Assembly (NCBI GenBank): GCA_002282015.1
Contig: NCIJ01000002.1
Coordinates: 331,786-395,785, forward strand
Direction: 5' to 3'
DNA: 64,000 bases
DNA from: Sulfuricurvum sp. 17-40-25
GTDB lineage: Bacteria; Campylobacterota; Campylobacteria; Campylobacterales; Sulfurimonadaceae
The notes beneath the pieces are model-generated. The model was not told the DNA's origin, ran no database searches, and saw nothing but the letters and a program-made list of their open reading frames with translations. Below are positions 8,994 to 16,606 of this stretch, piece by piece. The position numbers were made by a program, and so were the translations under genes. Position 1 is the stretch's first letter, and each line of letters opens with the position of its first letter.

Positions 8994-9407
8994 ATGACAA
9001 AAAAACAAATCACCACTCTTTTCTATTATCTAGCGATTGCAGGTATCGCTGGCTATTTTGCCTATGTCAAAGGTTGGATCTTTTCAGATTTTGAATCTAT
9101 CTCTCCTAAATCAGCTTATGAACTGCTACAAAATGATACCAATGTAGCACTTTTAGATGTCCGAACCCCTGAAGAGTTTTCAAAAGAGCACATCGAGGGA
9201 GCTACACTCATCCCCGTGCAGGTATTAGCTCAAAACCTCTCAATGCTCTCAGAGGTCAAAGATAAAAAGATCATTGTCTACTGTCATAGCGGTAGTCGAA
9301 GCGTTGCTGCTTCACGTATCTTGGTTGATAATGGATTTATGCCTCTCAATGTTTCCGGTGGGATCACAGCATGGAAAGCGGATGGATTAAGCGTTACCCC
9401 ATTTTAA
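8994..9407 (+). CDS. Membrane-anchored rhodanese-like sulfurtransferase
   Basis: About 137 residues from the ATG at 8994 (GGAG six bases upstream); a TTG at 8982 precedes the ribosome site and is rejected. One N-terminal membrane segment (LFYYLAIAGIAGYFAYV) anchors a single rhodanese domain. The domain shows ALLDVRTPEEFSKEHIEGA, the active-site loop YCHSGSRS with the catalytic cysteine, and the terminal GGITAWKADG. Single-domain rhodaneses carry sulfane sulfur. The domain is likely periplasmic, given the short N-terminus and hydrophobic helix, though topology is an inference. In a sulfur-oxidising relative it may take part in sulfur handling. Confidence 0.88.
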   Translation: MTKKQITTLFYYLAIAGIAGYFAYVKGWIFSDFESISPKSAYELLQNDTNVALLDVRTPEEFSKEHIEGATLIPVQVLAQNLSMLSEVKDKKIIVYCHSGSRSVAASRILVDNGFMPLNVSGGITAWKADGLSVTPF

Positions 9408-9429
9408 AAAACTCACCTTTTGCCGATAT
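9405..9429 (+). promoter_or_regulatory. Possible sigma-28 (FliA) promoter
   Basis: GCCGATAT at 9422-9429 matches the flagellar sigma-28 -10 box, with TAAA at 9405-9408 as a candidate -35. The spacing from TAAA to CGAT is 15 bases, about two short of the E. coli arrangement measured to GCC. It lies 28 bases before a YjfB-like motility gene, which makes the match more believable. Confidence 0.4.
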
Positions 9430-9457
9430 ATCTTTAACTCCAAAAAAAGGGATAAAT

Positions 9458-9637
9458 ATGGATGCAATTAGCTCAAATACAGTGTCCAGTCCTGAAATAT
9501 TTGCACTAAAAAAAGCAATAGAGGTTCAGGAACAAGGAGTGATGAAGGTGTTAGAAAGTGCGCAAGCACCTGTTGCATCATCAAACTCAGGCTCTTCATT
9601 GACAGGAATCGGTCAAACTCTCGATCTTCGTGCCTAA
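9458..9637 (+). CDS. YjfB-like putative motility protein
   Basis: A 59-residue protein from the ATG at 9458, which has an A-rich AAAAAAAGG ribosome site just upstream. The longer reading frame from 9371 overlaps the rhodanese gene and is unlikely. The sequence (MDAISSNTVSSPEIFALKK, then QEQGVMKVLESAQ) resembles the short YjfB-type 'putative motility protein' family. These have a conserved alternating pattern, a single predicted helix, and a low-complexity Ala/Ser end. The function of this family is not established. A possible FliA promoter lies upstream and a hairpin terminator downstream, so it is probably transcribed on its own. Confidence 0.68.
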   Translation: MDAISSNTVSSPEIFALKKAIEVQEQGVMKVLESAQAPVASSNSGSSLTGIGQTLDLRA

Positions 9638-9640
9638 TTA

Positions 9641-9668
9641 ACAGACCCTGACAGGTCTGTTTAGATTC
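9641..9668 (+). terminator. Rho-independent terminator after the motility gene
   Basis: Perfect 7-base stem ACAGACC (9641-9647) / GGTCTGT (9654-9660) with a 6-base loop, followed by TTTAGATT. It begins three bases after the stop codon. Confidence 0.65.
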
Positions 9669-9699
9669 AATTAAACCTCTTAACTAAAGACACACCAAT

Positions 9700-10473
9700 A
9701 TGGATATATGGATTAAAATCGCCATCGTAATTGTATTTTGCCTACTTGTGTACCGAGAAATCTTAAAATCAGCAGCCCTAAGTCACACCAGTATATCAAC
9801 CTCTACAGCAAAAAACAAAGCTGGAATTATGAGCTTTATCCTAGTGGGAGCGTGTGTTGGTTTATTTGTCTATGTCGGACTTTCCATTACCAATATCCAA
9901 ACCAGAGATTTAAAACCTTATCGCTTACCAAACTCACCTGAATTCGTTAGTATTTTTGATAAAGGGGTTATTGAATTAAACGGTCACTACATCAAAACAA
10001 ATCTTGCTAAACCAGGAGAGCTGTCAGGGTTGGCAAGTAATTTAACCCAAAAATGTCATGGCAATAATGCATGTGAAATCAATACACTCTTTGATTATGT
10101 CACACACATACCCTATCGGACAGACCAAACCAGCCGCAGTCCAAAACAAGTATTGCAAACCAACTGGGGAGATTGCGATGATAAATCAAATTTGTTTGCT
10201 TCATTGCTTAACGAAAGAGGCTTTGACTACCGATTTGTGTATGTACCTCACCATGTATTTGTGGTCGTACAGGTTGAAGATGAAAGCTTACTACCCTTAT
10301 TAAGTGCCAATCTGACTATTGATGGGAAAAAGTACTATTACGCCGAGACAACGGCTAAAGGTTCACGTATAGGTGAGTTTAACGGTCAGTTCCCCTATAC
10401 ATTTGATGGTATCTACGATATTAAAAATGATAAAGCTGTTGATATGAACAACGTTTCTTTTAGGATGATGTAA
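9700..10473 (+). CDS. Membrane transglutaminase-like protein
   Basis: A 257-residue protein with two membrane helices (~4-20 and ~43-63) and a soluble transglutaminase-like domain. The triad is visible: C159 in NWGDCDDKSN, H184/H185 in YVPHHVFVVV, and an acidic residue in YYYAETTAKGS (E216, in the position usually Asp). Such domains can be proteases, amidases or crosslinkers; the substrate here is unknown. The conserved block around the cysteine, GDCDDKS, is shared with periplasmic transglutaminase-like cysteine peptidases. Its last 81 bases occur again at 10912-10992, so the gene or its tail has been duplicated. No operon partner is evident. Confidence 0.75.
   Translation: MDIWIKIAIVIVFCLLVYREILKSAALSHTSISTSTAKNKAGIMSFILVGACVGLFVYVGLSITNIQTRDLKPYRLPNSPEFVSIFDKGVIELNGHYIKTNLAKPGELSGLASNLTQKCHGNNACEINTLFDYVTHIPYRTDQTSRSPKQVLQTNWGDCDDKSNLFASLLNERGFDYRFVYVPHHVFVVVQVEDESLLPLLSANLTIDGKKYYYAETTAKGSRIGEFNGQFPYTFDGIYDIKNDKAVDMNNVSFRMM
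10393..10473 (+). repeat. Duplicated gene tail, copy 1 (3' end of the transglutaminase-like gene)
   Basis: This 81-base stretch, the last 26 codons plus stop, aligns without gaps to 10912-10992 at a constant offset of 519 bases. I count 6 mismatches in 81. Copy 1 is part of the intact gene. Confidence 0.9.
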
Positions 10474-10482
10474 ACAGGTTTC

Positions 10483-10905
10483 TTAACCTTCCCCTTTATT
10501 GACTTTCCCCCGCATCTTCTTAATATTCCCGTGCTTCGTCTTGCTGTCCATCCGCCGTTTCTGCGAGTTTCTCGTCGGTTTGGTCGCTGTGCGTTTTTTC
10601 TGGGTCACCATGACACTTTTGATCAGTTCTTTAAGCCGCTGTAACGCCGATTCTTTGTTCTCTTCTTGACTTCGCGATTCTTGGGATTTGATGTTTACGA
10701 TTCCATCTTTGGTAATCCGGTGATCCGTGAGAGCTAATAGCCGTTCTTTGTAGAGTTCGGGAAGTGTCGAGGTGTTGATGTCAAAGCGCAGGTGGATCGC
10801 AGTTGAGACTTTGTTGACGTTTTGCCCCCCTGCTCCTTGGGAGCGGATGGCAGTGATCTCGATCTCTGAATCAGGAATAGATACTGTGTGTGAAATTTGT
10901 AGCAT
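10483..10905 (-). CDS. arfB: ArfB/YaeJ peptidyl-tRNA hydrolase (ribosome rescue)
   Basis: A 140-residue release-factor-like protein. The catalytic GGQ motif is in IRSQGAGGQNVNKVSTAIHL (~residues 22-40), followed by KSQESRSQEENK. A strongly basic C-terminal tail (KTKHGNIKKMRGKVNKG) matches the tail that ArfB/YaeJ inserts into the mRNA channel of stalled ribosomes. Length and architecture match ArfB rather than a full release factor, since the codon-recognition domain is absent. It lies between the two copies of a duplicated gene tail and reads against them, so it may have arrived with that rearrangement. Its promoter must lie in or beyond copy 2. Confidence 0.93.
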   Translation of the reverse strand: MLQISHTVSIPDSEIEITAIRSQGAGGQNVNKVSTAIHLRFDINTSTLPELYKERLLALTDHRITKDGIVNIKSQESRSQEENKESALQRLKELIKSVMVTQKKRTATKPTRNSQKRRMDSKTKHGNIKKMRGKVNKGEG

Positions 10906-10911
10906 TTTTTA

Positions 10912-10992
10912 CCCTATGTATTTGAAGGCATCTACGATATTAAAAATAATAAAGCTGTTGATATGAACAACGTTTCTTTTAGGATGATGTAG
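10912..10992 (+). pseudogene. Orphan 3' fragment of a transglutaminase-like gene (duplicated tail, copy 2)
   Basis: In frame it reads PYVFEGIYDIKNNKAVDMNN then VSFRMM and a TAG stop, against PYTFDGIYDIKNDKAVDMNN VSFRMM and TAA in copy 1. Nothing upstream of it resembles the rest of that gene; arfB starts seven bases away on the other strand. Its last 14 bases overlap the 3' end of the MscS gene. It is a remnant of a duplication or replacement, not a working gene. Confidence 0.88.
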
Positions 10993-11905
10993 AGACCCTA
11001 TCAATTTCAACGTGTAATTTTGGAAAGGCGACTATTTCAGATGTTGCAGAAGACATTTGAATTTGCTTATTGCTCTTATCAACCTCTTCTAAAAAACGGG
11101 TATACATACGATCCCTGGTTGAACGCCGCTTTTTGAAATCCACAACATAGCGTAGGGTAAATGCGATCCAGTTATCATTTGCCACTATGGTTACCATCGG
11201 TGTTATTGTGGCATCTTCAACAGCATACGTTCTTGCCAAATTTTTCCAGCTTTTAGTGACGGATGCCGTAAAATCACCTACTACTTCGACCGCAATTGCT
11301 TCTAGTGTTTGACGCGTATACTCAACTGAGCTTCCATACCGTATAGGCAGTGTTATCTCATCCCACAAAAAAGGAAATTCTCCTGAGTAGTTATACACAG
11401 GATCTTTAAAAATAAAGCTGTTCGCTACACGAACAATCCGACCGTTATATAGATCGCTTTGAACCCATTCTCCACACTCCATGAGTGTTGTTCTTAATAT
11501 CCCGATGTCGATAACATCTCCATAAATGGAACCGATTTTAATCCGATCACCAACCCGGTAAAATGAAGAAAACGTGATGGCAAGCCATCCAGCGATACTG
11601 ATAATTACCTCTTGCAAAGCAAAGGCAATACCACCCCCGATAACCCCGATGGCAACAGCAAAACCGCTCATGTCTTTTTTAAACGTTGCAATGACAAAAA
11701 TAATAAAAATGGCATAAGCGACCATTGTCACTACTTTACGTACTTTATAACGTGTCGAACTCTCATCAACCAAGGTATTGACTCGTGATTTTACAACACT
11801 AACGATAGTCATAATTATAAAAAAAGCAAGAACAACAATAGTAAGTTTTGTAAGTAAGGGATAAAGCGTCATCAATGCATTCATTTCATGCAGAATATCA
11901 TTCAT
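10979..11905 (-). CDS. Small MscS-family mechanosensitive channel
   Basis: About 308 residues from the ATG at 11905, which has AGGGAG five bases upstream; a GTG at 11911 touches that site. Three or four membrane helices come first (to ~residue 120), including a glycine/alanine-rich pore helix (FAVAIGVIGGGIAFALQEV), then the MscS beta domain (RVGDRIKIGSIYGDVIDIGI) and a cytoplasmic alpha/beta domain. MscS channels open on membrane tension to release solutes. It sits 27 bases after proB, in an osmotic-stress setting. The last three codons and stop lie inside the copied 81-base tail, so the C-terminus may have been changed by that event. Confidence 0.88.
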   Translation of the reverse strand: MNDILHEMNALMTLYPLLTKLTIVVLAFFIIMTIVSVVKSRVNTLVDESSTRYKVRKVVTMVAYAIFIIFVIATFKKDMSGFAVAIGVIGGGIAFALQEVIISIAGWLAITFSSFYRVGDRIKIGSIYGDVIDIGILRTTLMECGEWVQSDLYNGRIVRVANSFIFKDPVYNYSGEFPFLWDEITLPIRYGSSVEYTRQTLEAIAVEVVGDFTASVTKSWKNLARTYAVEDATITPMVTIVANDNWIAFTLRYVVDFKKRRSTRDRMYTRFLEEVDKSNKQIQMSSATSEIVAFPKLHVEIDRVSTSS

Positions 11906-11931
11906 CAGCACTCCCTATAGCTTCATTTAAT

Positions 11932-12711
11932 TTATTTTTTTGGTTTAAACAATGTACCTAAATTATGTTCGCCTTTAAACAAATAATCTTCTGCAGCAGT
12001 GAGATCAAATCCGTTACATAAAAACATTTGATGTCCGCGTTTCATCAAGAAATCGGCAGCTTTGAGTTTCGTTACAATTCCACCTGTTGCAAAAGCATTG
12101 TTTGCAGTAGAATCATCGGCTAATGCCTCTTTTGGGATCTCTGTCATCTCTTTGATGATTTTTGCATCTTTAAAATCTCTCGGATTTTTATCGTAGTATC
12201 CGTCGATATCACTCAAGATAACTAATAGATCCGCACACGTAGCATAAGCTACATTTGCGGAAAGCTGATCGTTATCTCCAAATGTTTGCTCTGGCGTCGA
12301 GGTAATATCGTTTTCATTGATAATAGGGACAATGTCGTATTCAAGATGCGTATCAATAATCTCTTGAAACATAACGGTACGCTTACGTGAGTCAAAATCG
12401 TCTTCAGTCAAAAGGATCTGTGCTGTGTCCATCTCATAGATAGCAAACATGCTTTTATAGCTTGACATCAAAATCGGCTGTCCCGCTGCTGCCAATGCTT
12501 TTCTCCCTATTTGCTTACTTTTATCGAGTTTAAGTGCTGAATACCCTGCTGCAACAGCACCTGAGGTTACCAAAATAACATCATACGTTTTTTTAAGATT
12601 CGCGATCAAAGTCACGAGGTTCATCATCCGTTCTTTAGCGATAGTATTATTTTCATTCAAGACAGCGGTGCCGACTTTGATGACGATACGTTTTAATTTT
12701 TTAGTTGCCAT
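11932..12711 (-). CDS. proB: Glutamate 5-kinase
   Basis: A 259-residue amino-acid kinase, the short form without the C-terminal PUA domain. Motifs: KRIVIKVGTAVL for phosphate binding, LVTSGAVAAGYSAL, IINENDITSTPEQTFGDNDQLSANVA for glutamate and Mg, and FATGGIVTKLKAADFLMKRG. It phosphorylates glutamate in the first step of proline synthesis in the cytoplasm. It starts three bases after the proline transporter stop, so PutP and ProB are probably cotranscribed. Uptake and synthesis of proline next to an MscS channel suggests osmoadaptation. proA is not nearby. Confidence 0.95.
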   Translation of the reverse strand: MATKKLKRIVIKVGTAVLNENNTIAKERMMNLVTLIANLKKTYDVILVTSGAVAAGYSALKLDKSKQIGRKALAAAGQPILMSSYKSMFAIYEMDTAQILLTEDDFDSRKRTVMFQEIIDTHLEYDIVPIINENDITSTPEQTFGDNDQLSANVAYATCADLLVILSDIDGYYDKNPRDFKDAKIIKEMTEIPKEALADDSTANNAFATGGIVTKLKAADFLMKRGHQMFLCNGFDLTAAEDYLFKGEHNLGTLFKPKK

Positions 12712-12713
12712 AG

Positions 12714-14192
12714 TTAACTTCTTTTCGTTTTTAATTTTTTTTGAACTTCATCAAAAATTTTCTGTGTATGTTTAGAACTTTCATTCCCAACTTTACTCAC
12801 TACTATTATAGCACCCCAAGCTGCTATAAATCCTGGCAGTAGTTCATAGAGGTCAAAGAGACCTCCGTCCAACTGCTTCCAAATGATTACCGTAAGTGAA
12901 CCCGTAACCATTCCTGCTATTGCTCCTAGTCTAGTGATGTTGGGATTATATAAGGAGAGGATGATCAGTGGACCAAAAGCAGCTCCAAATCCTGCCCAAG
13001 CATACGCTACGAGCATCAAGACACTGGAATCTTGATCCGTAGAGAGGTACCATGCAATCACAGCTATCACGATAACTGTCGCACGCCCTACCCATACCAA
13101 TTCAGTGTTTGATGCCTCTTTACGTACTAGCGCATGATAAATATCACGTGTAAGCACCGATGAAGAGACCAGTAATTGTGAATCAATAGTACTCATAATA
13201 GCCGCGAGAATTGCCGCTAGTAAAAAACCGGCAATCCATGGGTTGAAGAGTAACTGGGAGAGAGTAATAAAAATTTTCTCACTGTCTTGAAGGTCTATCC
13301 CCTCAGACAATACGTACGCAAATCCAAAAAATCCTACCGCTAAAGAGCCGATGACCGATAAGATCATCCACGTCATACCAATCGTCTTAGCCCGGTTCAT
13401 CTCATCCTCATGACGAATCGACATAAAACGGACCAGAATGTGCGGCTGACCAAAATAGCCAAGCCCCCATGCCATTAATGACAAAATACCGATAAGCGAG
13501 GTTCCGCTCAATATATCCAGTTTAGCAGGGTCAACAGATTCAATAAGGGCTAACCCTTCGCTAATACCACCAATATGCATGATCACTACAATAGGGGTAA
13601 TGACCAAAGCCAGCATCATCAAAATACCCTGAATAAAATCAGTCCAGCTTACAGCGTTATACCCTCCTAAAAAAGTATAGGAGACAATGATAACACTACC
13701 AACCAGAAGAGATGTAGAGTAATCAAGGTGAAAGGTTGCTTCAAACAGTTTGGCACCACCGACAAGACCAGACGAGGTATAGAGAGTATAAAACACCAAT
13801 ATTACGACCGCAGTAACAATTCTCAACGTATTAGAATGATCTTCAAAACGGTTTGAAAAATAATCGGGGATCGTGATCGCATCGTTTAGATGATGAGTGT
13901 AAACACGCAGAGGTTTGGCAATATAATGCCAGTTCAAATACGCTCCTAAAATAAGCCCAACTGCAATCCAGCTACCGACAATTCCATCGCTGTACATCAT
14001 ACCTGGCAATCCCAAAAGCAGCCACCCGCTCATATCCGATGCTCCAGCACTGAGTGCAGTAACTCCAGGTCCTAATTGACGTCCTCCAAGAACAAAATCA
14101 CTGAGATCGTTGGTCTTGAAATAAAAATAAAGTCCTATCCCTACCATGACAAGCATGTAAAGGGTAAATGATATAAGTACCGGTGTTTCCAT
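12714..14192 (-). CDS. putP: Sodium/proline symporter
   Basis: A 492-residue sodium:solute symporter with about 13 membrane helices. The N-terminal region has FVLGGRQLGPGVTALSAGASDMSGWLLLGLPG, cited here in part: the SAGASDMSGW block is diagnostic for PutP. The family motif GGYNAVSWTDFIQG and the helix IMSTIDSQLLVSSS carry Na+- and proline-site residues. It imports proline with Na+ across the inner membrane. A clear AAGGAG lies nine bases before the ATG. No putA-like proline dehydrogenase is nearby, which favours use of proline as a compatible solute over use as carbon. Confidence 0.94.
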   Translation of the reverse strand: METPVLISFTLYMLVMVGIGLYFYFKTNDLSDFVLGGRQLGPGVTALSAGASDMSGWLLLGLPGMMYSDGIVGSWIAVGLILGAYLNWHYIAKPLRVYTHHLNDAITIPDYFSNRFEDHSNTLRIVTAVVILVFYTLYTSSGLVGGAKLFEATFHLDYSTSLLVGSVIIVSYTFLGGYNAVSWTDFIQGILMMLALVITPIVVIMHIGGISEGLALIESVDPAKLDILSGTSLIGILSLMAWGLGYFGQPHILVRFMSIRHEDEMNRAKTIGMTWMILSVIGSLAVGFFGFAYVLSEGIDLQDSEKIFITLSQLLFNPWIAGFLLAAILAAIMSTIDSQLLVSSSVLTRDIYHALVRKEASNTELVWVGRATVIVIAVIAWYLSTDQDSSVLMLVAYAWAGFGAAFGPLIILSLYNPNITRLGAIAGMVTGSLTVIIWKQLDGGLFDLYELLPGFIAAWGAIIVVSKVGNESSKHTQKIFDEVQKKLKTKRS

Positions 14193-14249
14193 TGTTTTTT
14201 GCTCCTTTTATTTCAAGCTCTTTTTAGAACTCTGTTTATTATGGAATTT

Positions 14250-15104
14250 TTACGCTATCGCCTCTTTAAACTCTTTTGAGTCTTTGATCCGATCAAATGA
14301 CGGTTCATTGACAATATCATCTCGTAGATTTGGATTTTTATGCAATGCTGTTTTCAAATCCATAATAGCATCACTACGATTATCCAGTTTTGCATTCGCA
14401 CACGCACGTTGCCAATAGGCATACCCGTAATCAGCATCAATTTCGATCGCTTTATTACTCAAATTAAGTGCCCATTCATACTCATCCAAATCCAATACGG
14501 CATCCGCTTTATACGCATAAGCTTCTGCATCGTCATTATTGACCTTTAATATCTCATCATAGACTTCGATCTTGGACTGCAAATTGGTTTCCAAGTTTGC
14601 ACGCATCCATAGCGAATGACTTAGTTGTGTATTATAGATTCTATTTTGATTAGCCAATATTTTTTTCGACTGATCGGTCAGACGCTGTTGGAGCAGCTCA
14701 AGCTCTTCATTGTACTTTTTCGTAATCTGTTCGACACGCACTTCAATGATCTCTTCTGTCTTTTGACGAATATCTCGAAGGGAATTCCACCCTGCAAAGA
14801 TTAAAAAAGACGTTGCCCCTGCGATAATATAAAAGATATTGCCGACAGTATCCGTAATATAGCGAGCAGCACGATCTGTTTGGGTTACTTCAGCCTTTGC
14901 GATACGCTTTTCAACATCACTGCGAATTCTCTGATTGTCCATTCGGACTTCTTTAAGTTCATCCAAAATATAGCGCTCAATAAGCGGTTCATACATAGGT
15001 TTTTGAATAGTGTCAACGGTTTTAGAATCTGAAGCTTGAATGTTTGATGTTAACAATAATGCGAGAATAGCCAAGAGTTTAAACATTTTTATATAATCCA
15101 TCAT
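14250..15104 (-). CDS. Membrane protein with coiled coil and TPR repeats
   Basis: A 284-residue protein not assigned to a named family. It has a signal-like N-terminus (LLAILALLLTSNIQAS), a charged helical stretch, one membrane helix at ~95-113 (IFYIIAGATSFLIFAGW), a coiled coil (EEIIEVRVEQITKKYNEELE), and two or three TPR units at ~170-270 (AEAYAYKADAVLDLDEYEWA; GYAYWQRACANAKLDNRSDA). It is probably a membrane-bound scaffold. The ATG at 15104 lies four bases after the NhaD stop and has no clear ribosome site, so a later Met (15086) is possible. Its place after nhaD suggests cotranscription. Confidence 0.7.
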   Translation of the reverse strand: MMDYIKMFKLLAILALLLTSNIQASDSKTVDTIQKPMYEPLIERYILDELKEVRMDNQRIRSDVEKRIAKAEVTQTDRAARYITDTVGNIFYIIAGATSFLIFAGWNSLRDIRQKTEEIIEVRVEQITKKYNEELELLQQRLTDQSKKILANQNRIYNTQLSHSLWMRANLETNLQSKIEVYDEILKVNNDDAEAYAYKADAVLDLDEYEWALNLSNKAIEIDADYGYAYWQRACANAKLDNRSDAIMDLKTALHKNPNLRDDIVNEPSFDRIKDSKEFKEAIA

Positions 15105-15107
15105 AGT

Positions 15108-16433
15108 CTAATAAACACCTAAAACCATAAATTGGAAATACCAAATACTAATAGATACACCGTAACCAACCAAAACTGTCCAAGCAAGTTTCACATGAGC
15201 AGAGAATGTGTAAATACCACGCATTCTGCCCATAACACCAACCCCAGCAGCACTTCCAAAACTGATCAGTGATCCGCCAATACCTGCGGTAAGGGTCAAT
15301 AGCATCCATTGTGCATGGTCAATAGCAGGGTTAGCTTTTAGCACTGCGGACATGACCGGTACATTATCAATAATAGCAGAGACAAAACCAATACCTATAT
15401 TGACATACATTGGATCATACGCATCATATAGTTGTGAAATATAATTTAAAAATCCGGCAAAATAAAGAGCACCAACTGCTGCCAAAATACCAAAGAAAAA
15501 GAGAAGCGTATTGTTTTCGATTTTACTGATGGATTTGAAGATATTAACATCCTGTTTATGACGTCGCTGCAGACTGTGTATGTACAACTTCAAAACAGAA
15601 AGTCCAAACAGCATCCCCCACATTGGAGGTAAATGCATCACCTGTTTAGCAATCACCGACATAATGATGGTTGCGATTCCAATCCCGATAATAACTTTTC
15701 CACCTTTGAGAATCTCAATTTTTTCAGCAAGTTGGGGATCACCATCTTTATTGGGATCCAGATCAGGTACATAGCGTACCAATAAATACGCCGTAACCAG
15801 CCACCCTATAAACGATGCTGGGAAAAGATATAAAAAGTCTGCAAACTGCCCCTTATGTGCTGTCCATGCCATAAGTGTTGTGATATCCCCAAACGGACTC
15901 CATGCACCACCTGCGTTCGCAGCAACAACCACATTGATCGCACTAGGAACCAAAAAGGCCTTGTCTTTTCGCTCAATTGTCACTAACACCGTGGAAAGGA
16001 TGAGAGCTGTTGTCAGATTGTCCGCAATCGGAGAGATAAAAAAGGCTAAAAATCCTGTAATCCAAAACAATTCTCGATAAGAGTATCCCTTGGCGATTAA
16101 CTTACCCTTGAGTGCATTAAACACTCCTCTCTCGATCAGCGCTTCAACAAAGGTCATCGCAACAAATAAGAAGAAAAATATCTCCGCAATCTCATAAACT
16201 AAATGGGTAATTTCCCTCGTAAAGGGGAGAAAGTTTAGGCCATAAAATGCATAGAATCCCCCGATAAGGATAAACATAAATGTTCCAATTAATAATGCGG
16301 GTTTGGACTTATCCAAATGATATTTATCTTCCATCGCAATGAAGTAATATCCGATGATAAAAATGAGCAGCAACATCCAGCCAAATGGATGTGTTGACAG
16401 ATCAATTCCGTCTAATGCTATGGGTTTAACCAC
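15108..16433 (-). CDS. nhaD: NhaD-type Na+/H+ antiporter
   Basis: A 441-residue ion-transporter-superfamily protein with about 12 helices. Conserved blocks include FFLFVAMTFVEALIERGVF, FFISPIADNLTTALIL, VVAANAGGAWSPFGDITTLM and FVSAIIDNVPVMSAV, which carry the buried Asp, Asn and Thr residues typical of NhaD. It exports Na+ in exchange for protons across the inner membrane. The start is GTG with AAGGAG upstream. It is the first gene of a run with the TPR protein; the DUF389 gene diverges from it. Confidence 0.9.
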   Translation of the reverse strand: MVKPIALDGIDLSTHPFGWMLLLIFIIGYYFIAMEDKYHLDKSKPALLIGTFMFILIGGFYAFYGLNFLPFTREITHLVYEIAEIFFFLFVAMTFVEALIERGVFNALKGKLIAKGYSYRELFWITGFLAFFISPIADNLTTALILSTVLVTIERKDKAFLVPSAINVVVAANAGGAWSPFGDITTLMAWTAHKGQFADFLYLFPASFIGWLVTAYLLVRYVPDLDPNKDGDPQLAEKIEILKGGKVIIGIGIATIIMSVIAKQVMHLPPMWGMLFGLSVLKLYIHSLQRRHKQDVNIFKSISKIENNTLLFFFGILAAVGALYFAGFLNYISQLYDAYDPMYVNIGIGFVSAIIDNVPVMSAVLKANPAIDHAQWMLLTLTAGIGGSLISFGSAAGVGVMGRMRGIYTFSAHVKLAWTVLVGYGVSISIWYFQFMVLGVY

Positions 16434-16606
16434 CTATTTCTCCTTTTTTTAGTAAAAATTCACTAATTATGATCCTATTAGTATAATACACAAAAGTAAA
16501 CATAAAGCCCTATTTTATTGCCTTCTTGACAATATAGGCTTAATTTTCTGAATAATATTGTATTATAATATAACTAACGCATATAACTTTCTAAGGATTA
16601 AGCAAT
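16434..16606. promoter_or_regulatory. Divergent promoter region, nhaD / DUF389 gene
   Basis: This 173-base, very AT-rich gap lies between two divergent operons. On the plus strand TATAAT at 16564-16569, within TGTATTATAAT, is the best -10 for the DUF389-ATPase-MscS operon; no -35 lies at the normal distance, although a TTGACA occurs at 16526-16531. On the nhaD side a small inverted repeat, TTAGT / ACTAA, lies near 16451-16468. AAGGA precedes the plus-strand ATG. Confidence 0.4.

Noticed and set aside
10477..10490. Small inverted repeat AGGTT / AACCT between the convergent transglutaminase-like gene and arfB
   Set aside because: A 5-base stem without a following T-run is too weak to call a terminator.
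11932..12711. ProB truncated because the PUA domain is missing
   Set aside because: The 259-residue form without PUA is a common natural version of glutamate 5-kinase; all catalytic blocks are present.
16526..16531. TTGACA as -35 of the DUF389 operon
   Set aside because: It is 32 bases from the best -10 (16564), far from the required ~17, so it is probably chance in AT-rich DNA.
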